Source: Ipomoea triloba (Eukaryota > Streptophyta > Magnoliopsida > Solanales > Convolvulaceae). Taken from it: 64,000 nt of DNA. Under the pieces are notes generated by a model. It did not search any database. It was not told the DNA's origin and saw only the letters and a list, made by a program, of their open reading frames with translations. This document shows positions 48,371-58,176 of this stretch, piece by piece. The stretch covers positions 26,539,307 to 26,603,306 of the forward strand of contig NC_044918.1 in the NCBI RefSeq assembly GCF_003576645.1, given 5' to 3'. A program made the position numbers and the translations under genes. Each line of letters starts with the position of its first letter. Position 1 is the stretch's first letter.

Positions 48371-49584
48371 TGTTGAAAATATCTCCTAAGCCTTTTTATC
48401 TTTCCTATGTATGCCATTTCATCTTTCCTATGCCTTTTCATCTCCATGGCTCTTCATCTCTTGCAGGAGATAGCATGTCTCTTTCAAGACTCTTTTTTAG
48501 CCTATATATATTGAGTTGTAATATGAAGCATTAAATAAGATGAAGTAATATTCTTCTGTACATATAACCAGTTACCAACTCAGTTTTCAACACCAATGAA
48601 TACCATTCTCCCACCAATATTTATTCATAATTCATTCCAGGGACAGAAAATGTTTTTGGAAGCGGAAGGGCACTCATAGCATAAGTACGCATGACATGAG
48701 CCACACTTTTTAAAAAGGCCTCTTTACCAGCTTGGGATAGGAACTTTCTATTCTAGGCTGCCACACAACTGACACAATTTTTGAAGTATCCCTTTTATTA
48801 CGTCCTATCATGGACGGTAACCCAAGATATTTACCAAAGTTATCAGTCGGGGTCACCTCCAATATTACAGCGACCACTTCTTTGTCCTAGTAAAAGTACC
48901 TAAACAATCTTTCATACTCTTACAAACAATTCCTACTTCCATTGCTTCTTAGTCATTGACTTTAAAAAATAGGAGGCTATTATCAACAAAAAACATGTGT
49001 CAAATCGCTGGAGCTCCTCGAGCAACATGACATCCATTAATAAGCCCCCTTTCCTAGGCCTTTTGGAGTAATAGAGAGAGTCCCTCAACACATATGATAA
49101 AAAGATACGGAAGCAACAGGTCACTCTAGCGAAGCCCCCTAGTTGGTGTTGCAGATCCAACCACATCCCCATTTATTGTAATATTGTACCTAACAGTGGT
49201 GATACATAGCATAATCAACTCAACCGAACCCGAGTCAAATCTTAGACCCACCATCATATTTTTCAAGAAAGATCACTCCATCTTATCATATGCTTTAGCC
49301 ATATATGCAACTTCAAAACCACCAACCCAACACTACCTAATTGTTTCCTGCGCAGATAGTGACCTACTTCAGCAGCTACTAAGATATTATCCGTTATCAG
49401 TCTATTAGGTATAAACACACTTTGAGAGAATGAAATAATACTACCAAGGAGGCTTTTCATTTGGTTGGCTAACATTTTTTCCATGATCTTGTAAACAACG
49501 TTGCATAGGGCTATTGATCTAAGATCAATTACCTTTACAGAAGTTTGCTTCTTGAGGATTAAAACATGTTTGCATCATTCAGAC

Positions 49585-51881
49585 TGATGGAGGAAATAGA
49601 TTTCTCTATAGATAAAAGGTGTATAATATTAAGCAATATAAAGTGTTTGTTGGGAAATAAATAAGGACACATGAGTTAACGTGGAAACTAGGCCAAAACA
49701 GTAAAAACCACAGGTTTTTTTAGGTTAAGTCAAGCTGAAATTCTTCATTATGTATACTGTAGGTACATATACATAGGCAACCATGGTAATGGAGTAGAGG
49801 GAGGAAGAAATATTATATGTAGGTGAGTTGTCCCCCCTATCTTGATCCCTAAGTCTTTATATAGAATTATTTCTTGGCAGTTACAACTTCTCGTAGCTCT
49901 CCCTGCTTTCTTTCCAAGGCTTCTTCTTCCTTGACTGTTGAATAATGGAATATTATTCTATCATAAGCCCCCCAATTTCTTAGCAGCAAGAATTTATCGG
50001 CAAAAGAAAGTAGAAAACTAGCACACGTGAAACAAAAGCACATACAAAGATAACAACACTCGGAGTGTGACGGGTGTAGTCCGAACTACATGTTTGTGCA
50101 CGGGGCACTAAAGTTGTGACCTTCTACGCTCATAGCGTTGGAGATCATGATGAGAGTTATAGTAAGGTGCGTAGGGCTTTCCTTGCGATAAAATTAGTAG
50201 CATAGAGCTTACCATGTAATTTAGGTGGCAACGTAGGACTTGCCTTGCAATACGATTAATAGAACAGAGCTTACAATATCATATTATGTAAGTCACAACA
50301 TTAAGCTTACCAAATTATGCAATTGTTCGAACGAGTTGACGATTAGCACATCAACTAGTTAAGACCAGATTTATCTTTTAGTGTTGCAAGATGGATTCGC
50401 GATGCCGCCATCGTAGTCAAACGTCATTTTGATATCCCTCCTTGGAAGGGGCAACAACTGGTATGTAAGGCATGGAGTGGACAAGATGCCATTGCTTAAA
50501 GACCAGATCTTATGTAGCCGATGATTCATGCAATATAATCATGCGCCATTCTCCGGCCTACGAAGGGCGGCGAGCCAGCAATCGAAGGATAATGCGATAG
50601 CCGTCGATGCGATTGCGCGAGGCGACGTCAAAGTAGATTGAAGAGAGGCAAAGCGATCAACCGATGGACATAGACAAAGGTTTGGTTTAAGTGGAATTGC
50701 ATGCTGAACGGCTCAAGATCGATGAAGTCAGAAGCTCTGCCAAATAAGTTTTTTCATGATTTCATCTCATTCATGCTAAACATTAGATAACAATACGAGG
50801 TGCTAAAATTGTGGATTTGTCTATTTTGTCCACACAACTAATTGAGAAGGAGCATAAAAATCAGTAGTTCCTTAAGTTCTTTGCTTTATCAAAGTGCCAT
50901 GAGGAATTATGTTATAAACAAAGACACTCCTTGTAAATAATCATGGAACATGGGAAAAACTTGTTGCAATGAACCAGCTAAGGAAGGTCCAAAGCACAAT
51001 TAGTCAGAATTGTGGAATTGGGTTTAGTTCTTATTTGCATTCTAAAATGCAAGTAGTCTCAGACACTCTTTGGGATCTTATTCAGTTAGTTGGTGAAAGA
51101 GCTCATCAAAAAACTGTTCTTTTGATGGACATGGATAATGTTAAAGTATTTTATAGTAAAGTGTCAAATCTTGTAGAATTTTCTCATTGCATTGTAGTCT
51201 TGATCTTTGCATTGCATGCTGGAAAATCTAACAGCTGGTGGTGGAAATTGCCATGCAGACTCAAGTCCTGCAGAAGGAAATAAAATTTGCCATGGATGTG
51301 CATTGCATTAGAGTGCGAGAAACGGATAAGATCAAACTCCTAGACGAGCCAATTTGGTCCATGTTTAGCAATTGGAAGAAGATTGGGCATGACAAGAAAG
51401 GCTACGTAATAGTTGATCATGGTAGATGAAAGTAGAAATCATGCTCGAGTTGTACGCATGTACATCGAGTTCTGATGAAAACACCATTGATGGAGAAAAT
51501 AGATTTCCCCATAGATAAAAGATGTATAATATTAAGCAGTATAAAGTCTTACTATGAATTAATGAATAAGAAGGATACATAAGATTTAACGTGGAAACCA
51601 AAATAGTAAAAACCACAGGCCTTTTTAGGCTAAGCCAAGCCGAAATTCTTCATTATGTATACTGTAGGTAAATATACATACGCATCCATGGTAATGGATC
51701 AGAGTAGAATGAGGAAGAAATATTATACGTAGGTGAGTTGTCCCTCCTGTCATGATCCCTGAGCCTTTATATCGAATTATTTCCTAGCAATTGCAACTTC
51801 CTGTAGCTCTCCCTACTTTCTTACTCGGACTTCTTCCTTGACTATTGAATAATATATGTAAAATGGAATATTATTCCATCA
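49585..51881 (-). mobile_element. Non-autonomous LTR element without a recognised retroelement gene, nested in the LINE
   Basis: Direct repeats 49585-49963 (379 bp) and 51488-51881 (394 bp) run TGATGGAG(A/G)AAATAGATTT to ATTATTC(T/C)ATCA. On the minus strand a purine tract (AAATTGGGGGGCTTA) precedes the left-hand 3' LTR, which sets the orientation. LINE sequence resumes on both sides, with GTCTG/GATTG as a decayed 5-bp duplication. The 1524-bp interior shows no Gag, RT or integrase. Its closest known classes are LARD or large TRIM elements. Confidence 0.8.
50969..51283 (+). other. Unrecognised ORF inside the non-autonomous LTR element
   Basis: 104 codons from an ATG, overlapped at its end by a 63-codon frame to 51429. 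Contains SQNCGIGFSSYLHSKMQVVS, LIQLVGERAHQKTVLLMDMD and NVKVFYSKVSNLVEF, and the second frame gives HCIRVRETDKIKLLDEPIW. Composition is gene-like (not low complexity), and it is antisense to the element. I recognise no family. It could be a captured gene piece with one frameshift, or chance. Confidence 0.3.
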
Positions 51882-54176
51882 CAATCCTTAGGGGAAACTC
51901 CTACCATTCAAACATTTAAGCACACAATTAGTAACATTCTGTCCCATCTCATCCCAAAGATTATGGTTAAAGCTCAGGTTCATCCCATTGAGACTAGGGA
52001 TATTTATTTTGTCCCATCACGAACAAAGCATCCTTAACTTTTTTTGCCATAAAAGGATGCATTAAACTTGCATTGTCCCTATCAAATAACACACGCGAGT
52101 GCAATAGTTTGAACAACTCTCCCTTTTTACCGCCACTAGATCTGAAAATTTCCTCAAAGTCCCCAAGGATAATAGGTTTCATACGATCCCCATCTACCTA
52201 ATTCCCCTTCATTCCTAAGCTTTGTCACAAAAAATTTCCTCCTCCTTCATGTCGTGGTATCCTGAAAGAATTTAGTATTCAGATCTTCTTTCTAAAGCTA
52301 GTGCTGCTTTGCCCTTTTATTCCAATAGGCATCCTCCGGATTATTAAGCATCTACAGTTCCTTGTCCAAGGAATCAAACCTTTCTAGAGACACACTATCA
52401 GCCTTTCCCCTTAGTATTAGCAAATCGTTATTCAAAAAGGCCATCTGCTTTCAAAACCTATGAAATTTCTACCCTCCCCACTCCATTAATTTTGTTCGAC
52501 CGTACTCAAATCTCGACTGGAGATCTAACCATCCCCCGAACCTTCCCAAGATCCACTCACAACCTTCCTACAGTCATTCTCTCGGAGGTATACTCATATA
52601 TGTCAAGAAACAAGGCAGAACGGTTAGACGTATGGGTAATGATGTTAATAACTCTTGTTAACATGTGGCTAAAAATTCAATATGACCCTGTTAGCACTAT
52701 CCAATCTCTCCTCCACTCAGTTAACCCCCTTCCCCTTTCCAACGTAAAAGATAGCCCGTTGTAGGCACAAAGTCTAACCCATACCGCCACTGCATCTCTG
52801 AAGCCTTGTAGTAGACTTTCAGGATGTAACTTGGGTCGGGGGGGGGGGGGCTCTTTTCTGATTGGAAAGCCAAATCATTAAAGTCCCAAATTACCACCCA
52901 CAACAATGCAGATTGACTCCTCAAAGAGCACAAAAACTCCCAAGCCTCCCTTTTTCAACTCCTCATAGGAAACCCGTAGTAGCAGGTTAAACACCATTTA
53001 TCAAACCCTGGGCACTGTAATCTCTAAATTAATATGATTTCTCGAAAAGCTAATCAAACTGCCTATGTTGTTCTTTTTCCAAAGAAGGGCTAAGCTCCCA
53101 CCTATTCCTAACCTATCCACGCAGAAAAACCCCTCGTATCCCAGGAACACTCAAAGCCTCTTAGCATGGTTCCTATCCACCTTAGTCTCCATTTGAATAA
53201 TCAAATTGGGTTTCTTAGGAAACACCAGGTCTAGAATCTCACGAACTGTCTGTGGATACCTATGTCACGATAGTTCCAACTTAGAACACTCATTGGGAGG
53301 GGCGGGTCTGGAAACCAGAACCCGCCAAACACGTTTTTTTTTTAAATTTCTACCATGACCACGTTTTCCCCTTCATTCCCTTCCCTCGTCCTTTTATGAC
53401 CAGTCGTCATCCCCCAACATCACTCCTCCCTCCATCCACAGTTGCCCCGACTGGGGTTCTCAAAGGCCCTTCTTCCCCTAACCACAGCTAGGGGTGGAAA
53501 TAGGTTGAGTCTAGCCGAGTTTTAAAAAATTAGGCTTGGGCTTGTAACGAAAATCTAAAGCCTATGCCTGGGCCTGAGCCTGTATGTAGGCTTTTTGTTA
53601 GGCTCAAGCCTGAGCCTACAATTAGCCTGGCCTGTCCTAAAGCCTTTTTAAAAGCCTGCTTAATATTTAGAACATTAAAAAAGATTCAAAGTAAGTCCTA
53701 CTTTGAGCCTATTTAAAGCCTACATGTTACGACTTTTTAAAAACTTTAATAAGTATATCTAAATAATTAAAAAAAATATACCTAATACAAAACTAATACA
53801 TAATTACATAAGTATATCACTGCAATGCAAACATAATAGCATTAAAATATAAAATAAAATAAAAACACGACTTTAGCATACTCGTTAACTTGTTTATAAA
53901 TAAATTCAATTGTATTATTTTTTGTTATCCTATATAATATCATAAATAGTTAACAATCAATTCACATAATTAAGTTGCGACATTTCATTAAATATTATGA
54001 CAGTAAGAACAGTTAATAAAAAAATTAAACAATACGAACACTTATAGCAGGATTAGCAACAATGTTTATAGTTGAATCATAATTTAGAATGAAATTTTGG
54101 AGGTGGAGGGTTAGTGTTTGATAATTATATATACTTGGAGTTATATTGTAAATATAAAAATATATTAGGTATAAAT

Positions 54177-54209
<33 letters not shown>

Positions 54210-54252
54210 ATATATATATATATGTATGTATATATATATAGAAGTAATTTCA

Positions 54253-54467
54253 GGTGCGGCCATGCGGTCACACACCACTCAATGTTACGAAATACACCAC
54301 TTAATGTTAAGAAACACACCAAAATGAAACACAATGCAACACACCACAATGTTAAGAAACACACCACAGTGCATATTTGTGTGGTGTGTTTCTTAACATT
54401 GAGTGGTGTATTTCGTAACATTGAGTGGTGTGAACCGCACGGCCGCACGGGAGAGCACGACCGCACC
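54253..54467. mobile_element. Palindromic (fold-back) MITE
   Basis: Left arm GGTGCGGCCATGCGGTC then CACACCACTCAATGTTACGA and ACACCACTTAATGTTAAGAA; the right arm is its near-exact inverse up to CCGCACC at 54467. The two arms (about 70 bp of good match) are separated by a short loop of further CACACCA units. Both strands give nearly the same spurious ORF, which shows the symmetry. Flanked by TA microsatellites. Confidence 0.8.
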
Positions 54468-54590
54468 TTATCATGACTATATATATATATATAGGCTAGG
54501 CATGTTTAGTTTAATAGGCTTTGAAATTTGGCTCTAGCATGACATTTTTACTAAACGAGCTAGGCCTAACTAGGCCTTAATTAGGCATGG

Positions 54591-55949
54591 TGTTAGGAAC
54601 CCTGAACCATTGATTTTGATGATACCAAAGACCCGAGGAGACCCCCCAATTCTTGTTTTGTCTTTTATGGTTTAGAAGGACGAATCCTTGCCTAAGTGTT
54701 AGTTGTTAGACGAGTCATTACTCTTAAAAAGGTAACTTGTTATCTTTTCTGAACAAAACTTCAAGTAAGAGATTTCAAGCCGAAGACTTGAAGATATGAA
54801 GAGTTGAAGACTGAAGACACGAAGACTTGAAGATACGAAGAGTTGAAGACTGAAGACACGAAGACTTGAAGATACGAAGAGTTGAAGACTGAAGAATGTG
54901 AAAGTTTTAGGCCGAAGCATGGAAGGGCCGAACTCTTGAAACCGAACAATCAAAGGTGATTGATTCGAGGAGATGATGAGAATGATAAGGTCAATCATTC
55001 TCACGAGTACCCAAGGCACTAGACATTCTCTGATAGTTGTCTTATCCATTGCCTTGAGGTTGGGTATAACCTGAATGTCAAAATAGATCCTAGGCAACAA
55101 TCCCTAGGAGCATTAAATGATTGTCACCTTTTTGTGGGACAAAAGACAAATTGTCCTTGCATAAAAGTGAACAAACGGCTAGAAAGGTACTGACATTCTG
55201 AAAAGGTTAAAACTTTACCCATTGGATATTACACACTGGGCAACAGGTTTGAAAATTTTGGTTTCCTCCAACGGATCTGAAAATTGCCACCTATAAATAC
55301 CCTTGTTCCATCTCACTTGAACAAGGTTGAAAAAGAGAAAAGCCATTAGCAAGCAATTTTACTCTCAGTGTGTCAAAAATATTCAAAAGCTCAAAAGTTC
55401 CATCCAGATTATAAAAGAGATCTTGTGAAGCTCAAGAGTTGAAATCAAGAAGTTCAAACACAAGAATATCAAGTTGGAGAAACACTTTCAACCATCTCTA
55501 CTTGGTTAAGTAGAAAGAGGTGGAGTAAACCTTGAAGGAGTTGAAAAACCTAACCAAACGTGGCTGCCGGGCTTAGTGATCAAAGGAGCACGTTGTAAAT
55601 GGGTTTTGTACTATTAAGGAGAAAATAGTGCAAACCTTCACAAGTTGTGAAGACGAGTGGAGTAGGCTTCGTTAACAGCCGAACCACTATAAAAACTTAT
55701 CTCTCTCTCTTTTTCATTCTTACGTACTGTATTGCATGCCACTCTTAAACCTAATATTTTCATAGACTAAAGTTTTGTGCAAAGTAAACTTAAAATTGAC
55801 ATAACTTGTCTTATTCGCTGCGTTCTTATCTTTGATCGAGTTTATTCCTTCTAAAGGATTGATCTCATAAAAAGTTTTAAAACTCCATGTGAGTCTATTT
55901 AACTCCCCCCCCCCCTTCTAGACTCACATCTCTACTACCGGGACCAACA
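54591..55949 (+). mobile_element. Long Copia-type (SIRE-like) LTR
   Basis: Starts TGTTAGGAACCCTGAACC and ends near GGGACCAACA, with a pyrimidine-rich CTCCCCCCCCCCTTCTAG stretch shortly before the end, as in LTRs of SIRE/Maximus-type Copia elements as I recall them. At 54783-54896 a unit of about 39 bp (AGACTTGAAGATACGAAGAG..) is repeated three times. No clean target duplication was found. Related to 646-1100. Confidence 0.5.
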
Positions 55950-56024
55950 CACAGACATAGGTCCCTACAAGGGGCCTGACCTATTCCCACTCCTAACCAC
56001 GGTGCCCCAACTCCCTGTGACCCC

Positions 56025-56686
56025 TGTTGGTTTTATGAACCACGGATGGTCAACCGGCAGGCCAACACCACCGGAAAATTCACTAAACACTTGATCAGAT
56101 ATTAGAGTGACTTCTCAGCCCTCGTTGTATCGTAAATTTCCTATTGAGTGCAGAAAATTGCCTGTCTCTCTTTCAAGGCCTTACACCTCTATTTATACAA
56201 GCTAGGAGGGATTTCTCCCTTTGGATACTCTAAACTACCATATTCAAGTTAGGAATTCTTTCCTTATTACATTTGGACACTTTCCTAATCTACTTTAATC
56301 TTCCTTCCATATCTTCCGCTTCACGCCGCCTGACTCCTTTTAGGAAACTGTTATAACCGCCTTTCTCACACCGCCTTCTTTACCTCGGTCACGACCCTTA
56401 GATCGGTCCGGGCTGACTCCTCTCCTTTAGCCCGTCCCTTCTTTCATGGTAATTAACTGTTTCAATAGCAATCACTTTGAGTCTAAGATCTTCAGCTGCC
56501 TTGTCACCTCTTATAAAAAATCCTCGGTCGACCGACTCATCATCGACCAACCCTCGTCGTACCATTGTGCCTTCCTCCGAGTCCTTCAAGCCCGCCCTCT
56601 TCTCTCCATTTCTCTCCCCTTCTCATTAGTCGTCCTTTTTATTTATACCGAGCTTCTAATACCAAGCCTTAGCCTATTCCCTATCA
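56025..56686 (-). repeat. 3' LTR of a second Tat-lineage copy
   Basis: The reverse complement runs TGATAGGGAATAGGCTAAGG to CATAAAACCAACA and aligns along its length with the LTR at 8727-9317. Immediately upstream on the minus strand is a purine-rich GAGGGACTAGA, a plausible polypurine tract, so this is a 3' LTR and not a solo LTR. Confidence 0.75.
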
Positions 56687-57350
56687 TCTAGTCCCTCATT
56701 TTTCCTAGGCAAGCAAAGAACAGCTTGGGGAAACGTTTTTGCTTCTTCGGCCTTTAGAGAGAATTTTACTCCCTACTCCTTCACTTTCTCGAGTTATGCG
56801 AAGCGCGACTTGGAAAAGTACTGATAACTTAGCTTCTACCACGAACCCATCCTCTAGCACTCTAACTCTTCCGTTTTTGCTTGCTTGGAAAATTTTTTTT
56901 TACCCCCCCCCCCCACATTCCCTCACTTTCCTGAGTTACGCAAAGTATGACTCGGAAAAGTACAAACAATTGGGTCTGGAGCTTTCTTCCTTTGTAGCCA
57001 TCACTCGTCCCATCCCGAGCTTCCACTTTTTGGTTCTATCTTCTCCCTGTCCCATCATTGGTCAAGTCTGACGCATTAACTACCTGCGATCCTTATCTTC
57101 TCTTGGACAACGAGCTTCTGACACTGTCACATCACCTTAACTACAGTCACTCGAGTGCAACTACCGGTTTGTCCTTTTCAAGGCAATCCTCCTCCTACAA
57201 ATAACGACGTCATTTCCATATTTGCTCACCTCTTCTCGCTCCAAACTCACGCTCGCTAACCATGGGATCAAAATGTAAGGATTCTGCTCCAGCTCACCGG
57301 CGATCCTTCCCGCAACTTGTTGATGAAGTATAAATGGGAGTGAAAATATG
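56687..57350 (-). mobile_element. 3' non-coding interior of the second Tat copy
   Basis: Non-coding on the minus strand. A unit with CTTTCTCGAGTTATGCGAAG (56779) recurs as CTTTCCTGAGTTACGCAAAG (56926), giving a duplication of about 150 bp. A run of about 13 C lies at 56906. The right limit is uncertain; no pol sequence is present. Confidence 0.45.
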
Positions 57351-58176
57351 GGTGTGTTATGTCGTTCCGCTGAGGATTGGGGTTATGACACGTGATTGTA
57401 TGAATTACCAGGCACTAGAGTATATGAATTTAATAGAATCCAAGCAACTAAAACTGAAAGATGTGAATTAAAAGAAAGCAATAGACTAAGGTGTAAACTG
57501 TATGATAAAGGTATGGGCCAGATTAGGGGATTGTAACCTTGATGTTCTAACAATCTCAAAATTAGGGAAAGAATAACTAATCCAGGGATTTATGGGCAAT
57601 GCACAAAAGAATTCAACTCAGCTACTTTCGTAATCAATAAGCCGAATTAGGCTGCAATTGCCCCACTGTCTTGATGCATCAATTATAATCTTAAGCACCT
57701 AAGCATTGTAAGCCCCCAAAATTATCTCTATTTTCATAGTAGGAAAATTAGGTTGAAATTGGTAAGGCTCGAGGTCTCCATCCAACTTTCGTTGTAATGA
57801 ATCCCTCTCCCAGACTAGCAATTAATTGTGGCCACCAATCAATAACAAGTAGAAAGAAATCCCCAACTCAACATAAACCCTGGGTAAAAGATTCAATCCC
57901 TTTATACAATTATCATAAATTGAACATCAAGATTAACACCCTAATCCAAACCCATAAGCGAACTACTCACGCATGATTGAAGTAAACAAAACAAAGCAAT
58001 AATAAATAACCATCAACATTGCAAGAAATCTGAGAAGAAAGTAAATAAAGGAATAAGAGAACTTAACTGATAAAGAACAAATCCAACTTCAATCCAAGAT
58101 TCCAAGCTTGAAATTAAATAATCTAATCTAAACTATGCTAGGGAAATATAAAGAGAATAAAACTAACTAGGGTTTA
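57351..58176 (-). mobile_element. Probable Athila-like 3' LTR, part 1
   Basis: Non-coding DNA lying on the other side of the solo LTR 58177-61251 from a purine tract of Athila type (61560-61590). If the solo LTR is removed, the two parts become one continuous stretch. The assignment rests on that context only. Confidence 0.35.

Larger units (their letters stand above)
43991..48592 (+). mobile_element. Copia element C with both LTRs, nested in the LINE
   Basis: LTRs are 43991-44212 and 48371-48592, both 222 bp and very similar (TGTTGAAAATATCTCC to CAGTTTTCAACA). The primer site TGGTATCAGAG follows at 44213, and a purine tract TTGAGGGGGAG precedes the 3' LTR. Flanks TCAAT and CCAAT are a 5-bp duplication with one difference. 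Gag is missing between the leader and protease. A MITE (47413-47920) interrupts RNase H. Confidence 0.9.
43560..53488 (-). mobile_element. LINE (L1-type) remnant spread over 10 kb, interrupted by later insertions
   Basis: The minus strand, read from right to left, gives one ORF2-like protein in order. Endonuclease (about 53300-52720): NPQTVREILDLV, METKVDRNHAKR and a GDFNDL-like WVVIWDFNDLAFQSEK. Reverse transcriptase (about 51990-51882 and 49584-48930): RSIALCNVVYKIMEK, ISFSQSVFIPNRLITDN, YLRRKQLGSVGL. C-terminal part (48900-48600 and 43990-43600): KQLQAFNMTLIGKQGW and CNFLEASLGPNP. The breaks are explained by a Copia element at 43991-48592 and an LTR element at 49585-51881. Frameshifts and stops abound; it is inactive. 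The 5' part is cut by a hAT-like element at 53489. Confidence 0.75.
53489..55995. mobile_element. hAT-like element carrying later insertions
   Basis: The left end TAGGGGTGGAAATAGGTTGAG and the inverse of the right end (TAGGAGTGGGAATAGGTCAGG) match, and the flanks ACCACAGC (53481-53488) and ACCACGGT (55996-56003) agree at 6 of 8 positions, a decayed hAT-size duplication. The shoulders are rich in AGCCTGGGCCTGAGCC-type words. No transposase is seen. A palindromic MITE and a long LTR lie inside it. Confidence 0.65.

Noticed and set aside
54114..54476. Two similar ORFs on opposite strands
   Set aside because: They reflect the palindromic MITE and the TA repeats, not genes.
56739..57071. 110-codon ORF with FLSYAKYDSEKYKQLGLE
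   Set aside because: It lies antisense in the non-coding 3' part of a Tat element and spans an internal duplication and a C homopolymer.
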